NCBI RefSeq assembly: GCF_003122215.1
Contig: NZ_QEYD01000012.1
Coordinates: 110,632-174,631, forward strand
Source: Pararhodobacter marinus
GTDB taxonomy: Bacteria; Pseudomonadota; Alphaproteobacteria; Rhodobacterales; Rhodobacteraceae
Direction of reading: 5' to 3'
Length of the DNA stretch: 64,000 bases
Positions 26,783 through 36,187 of this stretch are shown one piece after another. The first letter of the stretch is position 1, and each line of letters begins with the position of its first letter. The position numbers were made by a program, and so were the translations under genes. Below the pieces are notes generated by a model, which saw only the letters and a list, made by a program, of their open reading frames with translations, ran no database searches and had not been told where the DNA came from.

Positions 26783-27262
26783 ATGTCGTCCTATCGCCGC
26801 CTCAGGCTTCCCGGAGCCACGATCTTTTTCAGCGTGCATCTCGCGCGGCGAGGCGACACGCTGCTGACCGATCAGGTCGATCGCCTGCGCCTCGCCGTCG
26901 CCCGCACCCGGCAGGAACGCGGCTTCACCGTCGACGCGATGGTGGTCCTGCCCGACCATCTGCACTGCGTCTGGACCCTCCCCGAGGCGGATTGCGACTA
27001 TGCCACCCGCTGGCGGCTGATCAAGGCACGGTTCTCGACGGGCCTGCCGGCGGGGCCACGACGGGCAAGCCATGTGAAACGCGGGGAAAAGGGGCTGTGG
27101 CAACGGCGCTATTGGGAACACCATGTGCGCGACGACGAGGAATACGCGGCGCTTCTGGCCTATTGCCGCGACGCCCCGGTGAAACACGGGCTGGTCGCAC
27201 GGCCCGAGGACTGGCCGTTCTCCTCGGTGCACCGCGACCGCCGCGCAGGGCTGAGCCTGTAG
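26783..27262 (+). CDS. REP-associated tyrosine transposase (RAYT)
   Basis: 159 residues of the Y1/IS200-like transposase fold. The HUH-type metal motif is DHLHCVWTLPE, the candidate catalytic Tyr is in ALLAYCRDAPVKHGLV, and VARPEDWPFSSVHR is the RAYT C-terminal signature. RAYTs are single-copy domesticated relatives of IS200/IS605 transposases that act on REP palindromes. Here a two-hairpin palindrome overlaps its stop codon. No insertion-sequence ends are visible, so this is a resident gene. Confidence 0.9.
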   Translation: MSSYRRLRLPGATIFFSVHLARRGDTLLTDQVDRLRLAVARTRQERGFTVDAMVVLPDHLHCVWTLPEADCDYATRWRLIKARFSTGLPAGPRRASHVKRGEKGLWQRRYWEHHVRDDEEYAALLAYCRDAPVKHGLVARPEDWPFSSVHRDRRAGLSL

Positions 27263-27320
27263 GGTGCGTGGTCTCCACGCACCATGTGCCGGATCGGTGC
27301 GTGGAAACCACGCACCCTAC
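27259..27320. repeat. REP-type palindrome (BIME-like) at the RAYT stop
   Basis: A 62-base near-perfect palindrome from GTAGGG to CCCTAC. Each half is itself a hairpin: GGTGCGTGG-TCT-CCACGCACC (27263-27283) and GGTGCGTGG-AAA-CCACGCACC (27296-27316), with a 12-base spacer. The outer arm includes the TAG of the RAYT gene. This is the expected substrate of the adjacent RAYT and may also end its transcript and shield convergent lepA. Confidence 0.92.
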
Positions 27321-27388
27321 AGCGTTGTCATGGCGGAGATCCTGGCGCCCTTCGGGAACCATGGCCCCAAGCCTGAAGAAGAACCGCC

Positions 27389-29188
27389 TCAGCTGTCCAT
27401 CTTCAGCGCGGCAATGAACGCCGTCTGCGGGATTTCGACCTTGCCGAACTGGCGCATCTTCTTCTTGCCGGCCTTCTGCTTTTCCAGAAGCTTCTTCTTG
27501 CGCGTCACGTCACCGCCATAGCATTTGGCCGTCACGTCCTTGCGCATCGCCGACAGCGTCTCGCGCGCGATCACCCGGCCGCCGATCGCCGCCTGGATCG
27601 GGATCTTGAACATGTGCCGGGGGATCAGCTCTTTCAGCTTCTCGCACATCTGCCGGCCCCGCGCCTCGGCCCGGTCGCGATGCACCATCATCGACAGCGC
27701 ATCGACGGGCTCGTCATTCACGAGGATCTGCATCTTCACCAGATTGTCCTCGCGATAGCCCGTAATCGCGTAATCGAAGCTGGCGTAACCCTTGGTCACG
27801 GATTTCAGGCGATCGTAGAAATCGAACACCACTTCGTTCAGCGGCAGATCGTATTCCACCATCGCCCGCGCCCCGGCATAGGTCAGGTTCAGCTGGATGC
27901 CGCGGCGGTCCTGGCACAGTTTCAGCACGTCGCCCAGATATTCGTCGGGCACCATGATCGTCGCCTTGATGCGCGGCTCCTCGACATGGTCGACATGGGT
28001 CAGGTCGGGCATGTCGGCGGGGTTGTGCAGCTCCTGCATCGTGCCGTCGCGCATATGGATCTTGTAGACCACCGACGGCGCGGTGGTGATCAGGTCCAGA
28101 TCGTATTCGCGCTCCAGCCGGTCGCGGACCACTTCCAGGTGCAAAAGCCCCAGGAAACCGCAGCGGAACCCGAAGCCCAGCGCCGCCGAGGTCTCCATTT
28201 CCGAGCTGAAGGACGCATCGTTGAGCTGCAGCTTCTCGATCGCGTCGCGCAGGTCCTCGAAATCGTTGGCATCGACCGGGAACAGGCCGCAGAACACCAC
28301 CGGCTGCGCGGGTTTGAAGCCCGGCAGGGGCTTGTCGGTGCCTTTCTTCTCGGTCGTGATCGTATCGCCGACGCGGGTGTCGCGCACCTGCTTGATCGAG
28401 CCGGTCCAGATGCCGATCTCGCCCGGCCCCAGCTCGGCGATATCGACCATCTGCGGCTTCAGCACGGCCAGCTTGTCGACACCGTAGACGGCGCCGGTCT
28501 GCATCATCTTGATCCGGTCGCCCTTACGGATCACGCCGTCCATGACGCGGATCATCACGACGACGCCCAGATAGGGGTCGTACCAGCTGTCGACCAGCAT
28601 CGCCTTGAGGGGCGCGTTTCGGTCGCCCTTGGGCGCGGGCAGGCGGTTGACAATGGCTTCCAGCACCTCGGGGATCCCCATCCCCGACTTGGCCGAGATC
28701 GGGATCGCGTCCGACGCGTCGATGCCGATCACGTCCTCGATCTGCTCCTTCACCCGCTCGGGCTCGGCGGCGGGCAGGTCGATCTTGTTGAGAACCGGGA
28801 CGATCTCGTGATTGGCGTCGATCGCCTGATAGACATTGGCGAGCGTCTGCGCCTCGACGCCCTGCGACGCATCGACCACCAGGAGCGAGCCTTCGACCGC
28901 GCGCATCGAGCGGCTGACTTCATAGGCAAAGTCCACATGTCCCGGCGTGTCGATCAGGTTCAGGATATAGGTGTGGCCGTCCTTGGCCGGATATTCGATC
29001 CGCACCGAGTTTGCCTTGATGGTGATGCCGCGCTCGCGCTCGATATCCATCGCGTCGAGCATCTGCGCCTTCATGTCGCGCTCGGCCACGGTGCCGGTCA
29101 GCTGGATCAGCCGGTCGGCAAGCGTGGACTTCCCGTGGTCGATATGCGCCACGATGGAAAAATTGCGGATTCGGTCGAGCTCGGTCAT
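27389..29188 (-). CDS. lepA: Elongation factor 4
   Basis: 599 residues from the ATG at 29188, the same length as E. coli LepA; the upstream extension of the frame is not conserved. GTPase domain with [14 protein letters not shown] (G1), [15 protein letters not shown] (G3) and NKIDLP (G4), then EF-G-like domains II, III and V and the LepA-specific C-terminus ending [15 protein letters not shown]. It assists ribosome function under ionic or cold stress. Converges on the RAYT/REP locus. Confidence 0.97.
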   Translation of the reverse strand: MTELDRIRNFSIVAHIDHGKSTLADRLIQLTGTVAERDMKAQMLDAMDIERERGITIKANSVRIEYPAKDGHTYILNLIDTPGHVDFAYEVSRSMRAVEGSLLVVDASQGVEAQTLANVYQAIDANHEIVPVLNKIDLPAAEPERVKEQIEDVIGIDASDAIPISAKSGMGIPEVLEAIVNRLPAPKGDRNAPLKAMLVDSWYDPYLGVVVMIRVMDGVIRKGDRIKMMQTGAVYGVDKLAVLKPQMVDIAELGPGEIGIWTGSIKQVRDTRVGDTITTEKKGTDKPLPGFKPAQPVVFCGLFPVDANDFEDLRDAIEKLQLNDASFSSEMETSAALGFGFRCGFLGLLHLEVVRDRLEREYDLDLITTAPSVVYKIHMRDGTMQELHNPADMPDLTHVDHVEEPRIKATIMVPDEYLGDVLKLCQDRRGIQLNLTYAGARAMVEYDLPLNEVVFDFYDRLKSVTKGYASFDYAITGYREDNLVKMQILVNDEPVDALSMMVHRDRAEARGRQMCEKLKELIPRHMFKIPIQAAIGGRVIARETLSAMRKDVTAKCYGGDVTRKKKLLEKQKAGKKKMRQFGKVEIPQTAFIAALKMDS

Positions 29189-29250
29189 CTGCTGGCCTCG
29201 GCTGGGGTAGAGGCTCAGATAGCGGATGCGTGCACGGGTGAAAAGGGGCG

Positions 29251-30402
29251 CTAAAGCCGCGCGCCCAGCGTTTCGTGGTAGAGCGCACCATAGGCCGAGC
29301 CCGTCGCGGCATCGGAATCGGTATAGGTCGCGCGTGCCAGCCAGCCGGGATCGGGTTCGATCCCCCAGCCGGGCGCCTCGCTGACCGTGAGCTGCCCGTC
29401 CGTCACCCGGAACGGATCGCCCGCGAACAGGCCTCGCTGCCAAGGGTAGTAATCGTCGCCCTCGATCGAGAATTCCAGATACTTGCCCGCATTCGGCAGC
29501 GCCCTGAGCAGATGCATCGTCGCCATTGTCACCAGCCCCAGATTGGCGGCATGCGGCGTCACCGGCAGCCCGGCCGCCTCCGCCATCCGCGCCACCTGCA
29601 GGGTCTTGGCCAACCCGCCCAGATACATCACGTCGGGCTGGACGATATCCACCGCCCGGATGCCGACCATCTGCGCAAAGCGGCCGGTCTCGACCTCCTG
29701 CTCACCCCCCGCCACGTCGATCTCCAGCGCCCCGGCCACCGCGCGCGTCGCCTCCAGATCCCACCACGGAACCGGCTCTTCGAAATGGCCGACACCGTGG
29801 TCCTGCAACATCCGTCCGACCGCGATCGCGCGGGCCACGCCGAAGCCGGAATTGGCGTCGACCAGCGTCTCGATGCCCGGCAGGGCTGCGGTGACGGCGG
29901 GGATGATCGCCTCGGTCCGCCCCTCCCACTGGTCGCGATCCTCGCCCATCTCGGCGCCGATGCGGAACTTGGCCGCGGTAAAACCCTGCTCGCCGCAGAT
30001 CCGCTTCAGCCGCTCGGCCTCGGCCTCGGGGGTCAGCTCGCGCCGCATCGAACTGGCATAGGCTCGCACCGGCCCCGCCGTCCCGCCGATCAGCGCCGCC
30101 ACCGGCAGCCCCGCACGCCGCCCGGCCAGGTCCCACAAGGCGGTATCCAGCCCCGCCATCGCCCGGTTGCGGTAAGACCCCGGGAACTTGTGCTCGGCCC
30201 GCTCGATCCGCGCCACCAGCCCGGCGATATCGCCCGTCTCCTGCCCCAGCGCCCAGGGCACGATCTGGCGGTGAAAGACCTGCGCGGTGATATCGGCATT
30301 ATAGGTCGAACATTGCCCCCAGCCGATCGCGCCCTCTTCGTCGGTGGCGCGCACCATGCAGACGAATTCGTTGTGAAAGGTCTCGAGCCGTTTCAGTTTC
30401 AC
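29251..30402 (-). CDS. Mandelate racemase / enolase superfamily enzyme
   Basis: 383 residues with a GTG start at 30402 behind GGGAGAGAG. Capping domain then (beta/alpha)7-beta barrel. Active-site pattern: FTAAKFRIG (Lys, with Arg where many members have a second Lys), LVDANSGF (metal Asp), [10 protein letters not shown] (metal Glu), VAGGEQEVE (metal Glu) and TPHAANLGL (His). Probably an acid-sugar or hydroxy-acid dehydratase or racemase; the exact substrate is unknown. No sugar-pathway neighbours. Lies 62 bases upstream of lepA on the same strand. Confidence 0.87.
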   Translation of the reverse strand: MKLKRLETFHNEFVCMVRATDEEGAIGWGQCSTYNADITAQVFHRQIVPWALGQETGDIAGLVARIERAEHKFPGSYRNRAMAGLDTALWDLAGRRAGLPVAALIGGTAGPVRAYASSMRRELTPEAEAERLKRICGEQGFTAAKFRIGAEMGEDRDQWEGRTEAIIPAVTAALPGIETLVDANSGFGVARAIAVGRMLQDHGVGHFEEPVPWWDLEATRAVAGALEIDVAGGEQEVETGRFAQMVGIRAVDIVQPDVMYLGGLAKTLQVARMAEAAGLPVTPHAANLGLVTMATMHLLRALPNAGKYLEFSIEGDDYYPWQRGLFAGDPFRVTDGQLTVSEAPGWGIEPDPGWLARATYTDSDAATGSAYGALYHETLGARL

Positions 30403-30474
30403 ACGCTCTCTCCCGCGCCGCCCCACAGCCCGCGATCCTAGCCGCGCGCCGCGCCGGTGACGAGGCCTCTCGCG

Positions 30475-30547
30475 CCCATCTTTACGCCGCAAATATCCTC
30501 GGGGGGTGAATTGGCCGCCAGGCCAAGAGGGGGGCAGACAGCCCCCC
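30475..30547 (-). repeat. Dispersed intergenic element, copy C
   Basis: The core on the minus strand reads CCCCCCGAGGATATTTGC then GGCGTAAAGATGGG (about 30510-30475). Ahead of it in that reading is the hairpin GGGGGG-CAGACAG-CCCCCC (30529-30547), with the same loop as copy A. It sits between the divergent enolase-superfamily gene and lepB, so here it is not directly behind a gene stop. Confidence 0.7.
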
Positions 30548-30602
30548 TGCCCGCCCGGCCACAGGCGCGCCATCACGGCTCCGGGACCGCCCCGCCCCGC
30601 GC

Positions 30603-30631
30603 TTGACACGCCGCCGGGGCCGGTTCAGAAA
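30603..30631 (+). promoter_or_regulatory. Promoter of the first lepB
   Basis: TTGACA at 30603-30608 and CAGAAA at 30626-30631, spacing 17, about 43 bases ahead of the ATG. The same TTGACAC, 17-base spacer and CAGAAR pattern precedes the second lepB. Confidence 0.65.
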
Positions 30632-30673
30632 CCCCGCGTGACATGCCTGCGGGCAGCAACGTGAGGACGAACC

Positions 30674-31471
30674 ATGGCTGCCGGCGCAGAAAAGAAGGAC
30701 GGGATCTGGGAAACGGTGAAAACCGTGATCTGGGCGCTGCTCATCGCGGGCGTCTTCCGCACGCTGTTCTTCCAGCCTTTCTGGATCCCCTCGGGTTCGA
30801 TGAAGGAAACCCTGCTGATCGGCGATTTCCTGTTCGTCAACAAATGGGCCTATGGCTATTCGCGCTATTCCTGCCCCTTCGCGATCTGCCCGATCTCGGG
30901 CCGGATCTTCGCCTCGATGCCCGAGCGCGGCGATGTCGTCGTGTTCCGCCACCCGGTCAGCGGTGACGACCTGATCAAGCGCCTGGTGGGTCTGCCCGGC
31001 GACCGCATCCAGGTGCGCGGCGGCCTTCTTTACATCAATGACGAGCCGGTCGAGCGGCGCCCCGACGGCGATTTCGCCGAAACCTACGAACGTCAGGGCA
31101 GTGCGGGCCAGTATCCGCGCTGCGAGAACGCGCCGGTCGGTCAGGGCGGCCAGTGCCTGAAGGGCCGCGAGATCGAGACCCTGCCCAACGGCGTGAGCTA
31201 CCCGGTGCTGAATATCGAGGATGGCGGTTTCGCCGATGACACCCCCGTCTTCACCGTGCCCGAGGGGCATTTCTTCTTCATGGGCGACAACCGCGACAAT
31301 TCGGTCGATTCGCGCTTCCCGCAGCCGTCGGGCGGCGTGGGCATGGTGCCGTTCGAAAACCTGATCGGCCGCGCCGACCGGGTGATGTTCTCGTCCGCCG
31401 GGACCTCGATGCTGGCCTTCTGGACGTGGCGCATGGACCGCTTCTTCCACTCGCTGCATTATCAGGACTGA
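30674..31471 (+). CDS. lepB: Signal peptidase I (copy 1)
   Basis: 265 residues. One N-terminal membrane helix (WETVKTVIWALLIAGVFRTL), then the periplasmic catalytic domain. Box [12 protein letters not shown] holds the nucleophile Ser, box D GDDLIKRLVGLPGDRIQV the general-base Lys, and box E is [14 protein letters not shown]. Removes signal peptides from Sec and Tat substrates. Followed by a strong T-tailed terminator and then a close paralogue with its own promoter. Confidence 0.95.
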   Translation: MAAGAEKKDGIWETVKTVIWALLIAGVFRTLFFQPFWIPSGSMKETLLIGDFLFVNKWAYGYSRYSCPFAICPISGRIFASMPERGDVVVFRHPVSGDDLIKRLVGLPGDRIQVRGGLLYINDEPVERRPDGDFAETYERQGSAGQYPRCENAPVGQGGQCLKGREIETLPNGVSYPVLNIEDGGFADDTPVFTVPEGHFFFMGDNRDNSVDSRFPQPSGGVGMVPFENLIGRADRVMFSSAGTSMLAFWTWRMDRFFHSLHYQD

Positions 31472-31501
31472 GGCGTCGGTCGGACCGTCGGTCCGGCAGA
31501 C

Positions 31502-31540
31502 AGGGCGCGCGGAAGGGGTCAGCCCGCCGCGCGCCCTTTT
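31502..31540 (+). terminator. Intrinsic terminator after lepB copy 1
   Basis: GGGCGCGCGG / CCGCGCGCCC (31503-31512 with 31527-31536) followed by TTTT. It separates the two signal peptidase genes into two transcription units. Confidence 0.85.
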
Positions 31541-31561
31541 CCTGCGCGACACCGTCGCCGC

Positions 31562-31590
31562 TTGACACCCCGGGCCGCACTCCGCAGAAG
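31562..31590 (+). promoter_or_regulatory. Promoter of the second lepB
   Basis: TTGACA at 31562-31567 and CAGAAG at 31585-31590, spacing 17, matching the promoter of the first copy. The transcript would include lepB2, rnc, the DMT gene and probably era. Confidence 0.6.
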
Positions 31591-31645
31591 GTGCCGTCGC
31601 GTCCGCAACCGGGCGGCGTGGCCGGATCGGGGGCGCGTCTTCAGG

Positions 31646-32434
31646 GTGAACATCGGCAACAGGCCCAGATGGGAAAGCTGGTGGCAGACGGCAAAGAGCG
31701 TCGCTCTGGCGCTGCTGCTGGCGGGTCTGGTGCGCTCGTTCCTCGTGCAGCCTTTCTGGATCCCCTCGGGCTCGATGAAAGAAACGCTGCTGGTCGGCGA
31801 TTTCCTGTTCGTCAACAAGTTCGCCTATGGCTGGTCGCGCTTTTCCTGCCCCTTCGCGCTGTGCCCGATCGAGGGCCGGCTCTGGGGGGCGATGCCCGAG
31901 CGCGGCGATATCGTCGTCTTCCGCCATCCGCGCAACGGCGACGATTACATCAAGCGGCTGATCGGCCTGCCCGGCGACCGGGTGCAGATGCGCGACGGGC
32001 TCTTGTTTCTCAATGACCGGATGGTCGCGCGGCGCGAGGCCGGCAGCTACCGCGAGATCTATGCGCCCCAGGGTCCCGGCGGCGCCATGCCGCGCTGTCG
32101 CAACCATCCGCGTCCCGGCGGCATCTGCCTGAAGGACCGCGCGATCGAGACCCTGCCCAACGGCGTGAGCTATCCGGTGCTCAACCTGTCGGATCTGGGT
32201 TTCGCCGATACGACCACGACCTTCACCGTTCCCCCCGGCCATGTCTTCGTCATGGGCGACAACCGTGACAACTCGCTCGATTCGCGCTATGCGCTGGCGC
32301 GCGGCGGGGTCGGTTTCGTCCCCGTCGAGAACCTGATCGGGCGGGCCGACCGGGTGATTTTCTCCTCGGCCGGGTCCTCGCTTCTGGCGGTCTGGACCTG
32401 GCGTTTCGACAGGCTGTTTCACGCGCTGCACTGA
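31646..32434 (+). CDS. lepB: Signal peptidase I (copy 2, paralogue)
   Basis: 262 residues from the GTG at 31646. The open frame reaches 31562, but that codon is the TTG of the -35 box, so it cannot be the start. Catalytic boxes intact: [31 protein letters not shown] and [13 protein letters not shown]. Closely similar to copy 1 through the whole catalytic domain, including CPFA.CPI and the [13 protein letters not shown] stretch, so the pair is a tandem duplication; the loop between boxes differs ([15 protein letters not shown]). Its stop overlaps the rnc start (TGATG), the normal lepB-rnc order. Confidence 0.93.
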   Translation: MNIGNRPRWESWWQTAKSVALALLLAGLVRSFLVQPFWIPSGSMKETLLVGDFLFVNKFAYGWSRFSCPFALCPIEGRLWGAMPERGDIVVFRHPRNGDDYIKRLIGLPGDRVQMRDGLLFLNDRMVARREAGSYREIYAPQGPGGAMPRCRNHPRPGGICLKDRAIETLPNGVSYPVLNLSDLGFADTTTTFTVPPGHVFVMGDNRDNSLDSRYALARGGVGFVPVENLIGRADRVIFSSAGSSLLAVWTWRFDRLFHALH

Positions 32435-33129
32435 TGCCCAAGGGTCCCACGCTTTCCGCCGACATGGCGGCTTTCTCCGACCGTCTCGGCCACCGTTTCG
32501 AGCGTCCCGCGCTGTTGCAGCGGGCGCTGACGCATGCCTCGGCGGGGTCCGCCACGCGGCCGCATAACCAGCGGCTGGAATTCCTGGGCGACCGGGTTCT
32601 GGGGCTGGTCATGGCCGAGACGCTGTTCTCGGCCGACAAGGACGCGACCGAGGGCCAGCTCGCGCCGCGCTTCAACGCCCTGGTGCGCAAGGAGGCCTGC
32701 GCCGCCATCGCCCGCAAGATCGACCTCGGCGCCGTGCTCCGGCTGGGCCGGTCCGAGATGATCTCGGGCGGGCGCCGCAAGGAGGCGCTTCTGGGCGATG
32801 CGATGGAGGCCGTGCTGGCCGCCGTCTATCTCGATGCGGGGCTCGAGGCCGCGCGTGCGGTGATCCTGTCGCATTGGGACGACAAGATCGAGCAGGTCGA
32901 CGCGGATGCCCGCGACCCCAAAACCGCGCTGCAGGAATGGGCGCAGGCCCGCGGCGAGGCCCCGCCGCGCTATGTCGAGCTCGACCGCGACGGCCCGCCG
33001 CATGCGCCCGTCTTCACCATCGAGGCCCAGCTTCAGGACGGGCGCCGCGCGCAGGGCAAGGCCGGGGCAAAGCGGCAGGCCGAACAGGCCGCCGCGCAGG
33101 CGCTCTTGCGGCAGGTCGCGCAGGAATGA
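32434..33129 (+). CDS. rnc: Ribonuclease III
   Basis: 231 residues. RNase III signature [18 protein letters not shown] (about 46-63) with catalytic Glu/Asp, second metal site [13 protein letters not shown], and a C-terminal double-stranded-RNA-binding domain ([14 protein letters not shown] to the end). Processes rRNA precursors and structured mRNAs. Overlaps both neighbours by one and four bases. Confidence 0.96.
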   Translation: MPKGPTLSADMAAFSDRLGHRFERPALLQRALTHASAGSATRPHNQRLEFLGDRVLGLVMAETLFSADKDATEGQLAPRFNALVRKEACAAIARKIDLGAVLRLGRSEMISGGRRKEALLGDAMEAVLAAVYLDAGLEAARAVILSHWDDKIEQVDADARDPKTALQEWAQARGEAPPRYVELDRDGPPHAPVFTIEAQLQDGRRAQGKAGAKRQAEQAAAQALLRQVAQE

Positions 33130-34010
33130 TCCCCGCGTCCCCGTCCCTGGGCGCCGCGTCGAACCGGCGAGGCGCGTTGTTCATGGTGCTGGCCATGGCC
33201 TGTTTCGCGCTGGAAGATGCCAGCCTGAAAGCCGCCACCGCGCATGTCCCGCCCGCCATCGCCATCATGGGATTCGGCCTGCTGGGCATGGCCGGCTTCG
33301 CCCTGATCGCGCTCAGTCGCGGCGAGCGCCCGCTGCCGCGACTCACAGGCGGGCTGATGCTGCGCTCGGGGATCGAGCTTTGCGGGCGGCTCTTCTATTC
33401 GCTGGCGCTGGCCTTTACCGGCCTCGGCCTGACCTCGGCCATCCTGCAGGCGACACCGCTCGTGGTGGTCGCGGGCGCGGTCGTGGTGTTCGGCGAAAAG
33501 GTCGGCTGGCGGCGCTGGCTTGCTATCGCGGTCGGGCTGTCGGGCGTGATGCTGGTGCTGCGCCCCACGGGCGACGGCATGGACATGGCCGCGATCTTCG
33601 CCGTGCTGGGGATGCTGGGCTTCGCCGGGCGCGACCTTGCCACCCGCGCCGCGCCGCTTACCGTGACGAATGCCCAACTCGGCGTGCTGGGCATGACCGT
33701 GCTGTTCGTCGCGGGCCTCGTCGTGCAACTCGCCGCGCGCACGCCGCTCGTGCTGCCCGGCCCCCTCCCCGCTGCACAAATCGCCCTGACCGCCCTGTTC
33801 GGCGTCGCCGCCTATGCCGCGCTCACCGTGGCGATGCGCACGGGCGAGGTCTCGGTCGTCACCCCCTTCCGCTATACCCGCCTCGTCTTCGCGCTGATCC
33901 TCGCGGCCCTGATGTTCGGCGAGGTCCCCGATGCGTGGATGATCGCCGGCTGCGTGCTGATCGTGGGTTCGGGCCTCTTCACGCTGGCCCGCGGACGGCG
34001 CATGGTATAA
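33126..34010 (+). CDS. DMT superfamily (EamA) transporter
   Basis: 294 residues, ten membrane helices as two EamA repeats of five. First repeat ends with [23 protein letters not shown], second with [24 protein letters not shown]. Starts inside the rnc stop (ATGA). Its place between rnc and era, where most bacteria have nothing or recO downstream, makes it part of a conserved RNA-processing operon by position only. Metabolite exporter of unknown substrate. Confidence 0.9.
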   Translation: MIPASPSLGAASNRRGALFMVLAMACFALEDASLKAATAHVPPAIAIMGFGLLGMAGFALIALSRGERPLPRLTGGLMLRSGIELCGRLFYSLALAFTGLGLTSAILQATPLVVVAGAVVVFGEKVGWRRWLAIAVGLSGVMLVLRPTGDGMDMAAIFAVLGMLGFAGRDLATRAAPLTVTNAQLGVLGMTVLFVAGLVVQLAARTPLVLPGPLPAAQIALTALFGVAAYAALTVAMRTGEVSVVTPFRYTRLVFALILAALMFGEVPDAWMIAGCVLIVGSGLFTLARGRRMV

Positions 34011-34039
34011 GCGCCGGGACTTCAGCTGGAGATCTCCCC

Positions 34040-34951
34040 ATGACCACACGCGCGGGCTTCGTTGCCCTGATCGGAGAGCCCAATGCGGGCAAATCGACCC
34101 TCACCAACCGGATGGTCGGGGCGAAGGTGTCGATCGTGACCCACAAGGTGCAGACGACGCGCGCCCGCATTCGCGGCATCGTCCTCGAAGGCGAGGCGCA
34201 GATCGTCTTCGTCGACACGCCCGGCCTGTTCCGCCCCCGTCGCCGGCTCGATCGCGCGATGGTGGCGGCGGCCTGGGGCGGGGCGGCGGATGCCGATATC
34301 GTCGTCCTCCTGATCGAGGCCCATCGCGGCCTGACCGACGGCGTCAAGGCCATCCTCGACGCGCTCGAGGCGCGCACCAATCCGCGCCAGAAGGTCGCGC
34401 TGGCGATCAACAAGATCGACAAGGTCAAGGCCGAGGCGCTGCTGAAGCTCACGCAGGACATGAACGCGGCCTATCCCTTCGTGAAAACCTTCCTCATCTC
34501 CGCCGAACGCGGCCACGGAGCGCAGGATCTGAAGGCCTGGCTGGGCGCGGAACTGCCCGAAGGCCCGTGGCTCTACCCCGAGGACCAGATCGCCGACCTG
34601 CCGATGCGCATGATCGCCGCCGAGATGACGCGCGAGAAATGCACACTCCGCCTGCATCAGGAACTGCCCTACGAACTGACGGTCGAGACCGAGAACTGGG
34701 AAGACCGCGAGGACGGCTCGGTGCGCATCGACCAGGTGATCTTCGTCGCCCGCGACGGCCACAAGGGCATCGTGCTGGGCCACAAGGGCGAGACGGTCAA
34801 GGCGATCGGCCAGCAGGCCCGCGCCGAGATCGCCGACTTCCTCGGCCGCAAGGTCCACCTGTTTCTGACCGTGCGGGTGCGCACCAACTGGCTCGACGAG
34901 GCCGAGCGCTATGGCGAGATGGGTCTCGATTTCCGCGACGGCAATGCCTGA
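34040..34951 (+). CDS. era: GTPase Era
   Basis: 303 residues from ATG 34040 (behind GGAG); the frame is open far upstream only as a shadow of the transporter. G1 GEPNAGKSTLTN, switch KVQTTRARIRGI, G3 DTPGLF, G4 NKIDKV, then a type II KH domain with HKGIVLGHKGETVKAIG. Binds the 3' end of 16S rRNA in small-subunit assembly. A dispersed double-hairpin element follows the stop. Confidence 0.96.
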   Translation: MTTRAGFVALIGEPNAGKSTLTNRMVGAKVSIVTHKVQTTRARIRGIVLEGEAQIVFVDTPGLFRPRRRLDRAMVAAAWGGAADADIVVLLIEAHRGLTDGVKAILDALEARTNPRQKVALAINKIDKVKAEALLKLTQDMNAAYPFVKTFLISAERGHGAQDLKAWLGAELPEGPWLYPEDQIADLPMRMIAAEMTREKCTLRLHQELPYELTVETENWEDREDGSVRIDQVIFVARDGHKGIVLGHKGETVKAIGQQARAEIADFLGRKVHLFLTVRVRTNWLDEAERYGEMGLDFRDGNA

Positions 34952-34952
34952 T

Positions 34953-35040
34953 TTCACTTTGCCTCCAATACTCACGGGGTTTCCAAAGGGGGGCGTGCCC
35001 CCCTTTGGCGCGGGAGCGCGAGGGGCGCGCAGCCCCTCGC
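34953..35040 (-). repeat. Dispersed intergenic element, copy D, with double hairpin
   Basis: Directly after era. The core on the minus strand reads CCCCGTGAGTATTGGAGG then CAAAGTGAAA (about 34979-34952). Hairpin 1: CCAAAGGGGGG / CCCCCCTTTGG (34983-34993 with 34998-35008). Hairpin 2: GCGAGGGGC / GCCCCTCGC (35018-35026 with 35032-35040). Same order and near-identical linker (GCGCGGGAGC) as copy A at 9851-9944, but in an opposite relation to the neighbouring genes. Confidence 0.75.
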
Positions 35041-35059
35041 ACCCGGACGGTTGCCGCCC

Positions 35060-35395
35060 GTGACCGCGCGCCTGACCGCCGATTTCTGGGTCGGCGCTTA
35101 TCTCTCGCGCCTGCGGCTGGCCGATATCCCCGCCTTCGTCGTGTCGAAGGGCGATGCGAATGCCGGCAGCGTGCTGATCAAGCAAAGCCCGCTCGACGGC
35201 ACCGCCAGCCTGCACCAGCGGCAATTCGACCTGCTGAGCGATAGCCGCCGCTGGACCGAGATCGCGCGCGGCCCCGAGCCAGAGATCGACGCGCAGATCG
35301 CGCGCGAACGCGCGCGCGATCCTGATCTGTGGGTGATCGAGGTCGAGGACCGCCACGGCCGCACCCTGCTCGACGAGCCGGGGCTCGACGGCTGA
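35060..35395 (+). CDS. DUF1491 family protein
   Basis: 111 residues with a GTG start at 35060 (a TTG three codons earlier is possible). The small alphaproteobacterial DUF1491 pattern: FWVGAYLSRLRLADIPAFVV, then GDANAGSVLIKQ and a charged DPDLWVIEVEDRHGR C-terminus. Cytoplasmic, function unknown. Lies behind era after the repeat element. Confidence 0.88.
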   Translation: MTARLTADFWVGAYLSRLRLADIPAFVVSKGDANAGSVLIKQSPLDGTASLHQRQFDLLSDSRRWTEIARGPEPEIDAQIARERARDPDLWVIEVEDRHGRTLLDEPGLDG

Positions 35396-35497
35396 GGCCC
35401 GCTGCCCGGAGCCCGCCGCCCGTCCCCCTCTCCGACCGCCTGCCTTGTATCGCGCGCGCGGCGGATTATCTGGCGGGGATCAACAGGAGGACCGCCG

Positions 35498-36145
35498 ATG
35501 TTCTTTTCCTCGAAATCCTACGACCTGGTCTCGGCCGACGAGGCGCTGCCCGGTCGCGCCCAGCCGATCCCGACCGCCGAAACCCATTTCCTGACCGGCC
35601 GCCCGCTGGCCGCGCCGATCCCCGACGGCATGGAAGAGGCGATTTTCGGCATGGGCTGCTTCTGGGGCGTGGAACGGCTGTTCTGGAACACCGAAGGCGT
35701 CTGGCTGACCATGGTGGGCTACGGCGCGGGCCACACGCCGAACCCGACCTATCAGGAAGTCTGCACCGGCAAGACCGCGCATAACGAACTGGTCCGCGTG
35801 ATCTACGACCCCGAAGTGGTCAGCTACGAGGCGCTGCTCAAGGTGTTCTGGGAAGGCCACGACCCGACGCAGGGCATGCGGCAGGGCAACGATCGCGGCA
35901 CGCAGTACCGCAGCGGGATCTACCCGACCTCGCAGGCACAGCGCGACGCCGCCGAGGCCAGCCGCAAGCTGTATCAGGAGCGCCTGCGCGCCGCCGGTCT
36001 GGGCACGATCACCACCGAGATCCGCGATGCCCCGCCCTTCTTCATGGCCGAGGATTACCACCAGCAATATCTCGCCAAGAACCCGGGCGGCTATTGCGGC
36101 ATCGGCGGCACCGGCGTCAGCTGCCCCGTGGGCCTTGCGGTCTGA
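35498..36145 (+). CDS. msrA: Peptide methionine sulfoxide reductase MsrA
   Basis: 215 residues. Active-site [13 protein letters not shown], substrate-site [23 protein letters not shown] and GTQYRSGIY, and a recycling Cys region [14 protein letters not shown] at the end. Reduces Met-S-oxide in proteins with thioredoxin. A 50-residue N-terminal lead as in long MsrA forms, without a signal peptide. Start codon behind AGGAGGACC. Confidence 0.95.
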   Translation: MFFSSKSYDLVSADEALPGRAQPIPTAETHFLTGRPLAAPIPDGMEEAIFGMGCFWGVERLFWNTEGVWLTMVGYGAGHTPNPTYQEVCTGKTAHNELVRVIYDPEVVSYEALLKVFWEGHDPTQGMRQGNDRGTQYRSGIYPTSQAQRDAAEASRKLYQERLRAAGLGTITTEIRDAPPFFMAEDYHQQYLAKNPGGYCGIGGTGVSCPVGLAV

Positions 36146-36187
36146 TCCCTGAGCGGCTAGGGCGGTATATCCCTTCGGAGACCGCCC

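Noticed and set aside
31562..31645. Upstream extension of the second lepB to a TTG at 31562
   Set aside because: That TTG is the first base triplet of the TTGACA -35 box, and the extra 28 residues are Arg-rich and absent from copy 1.
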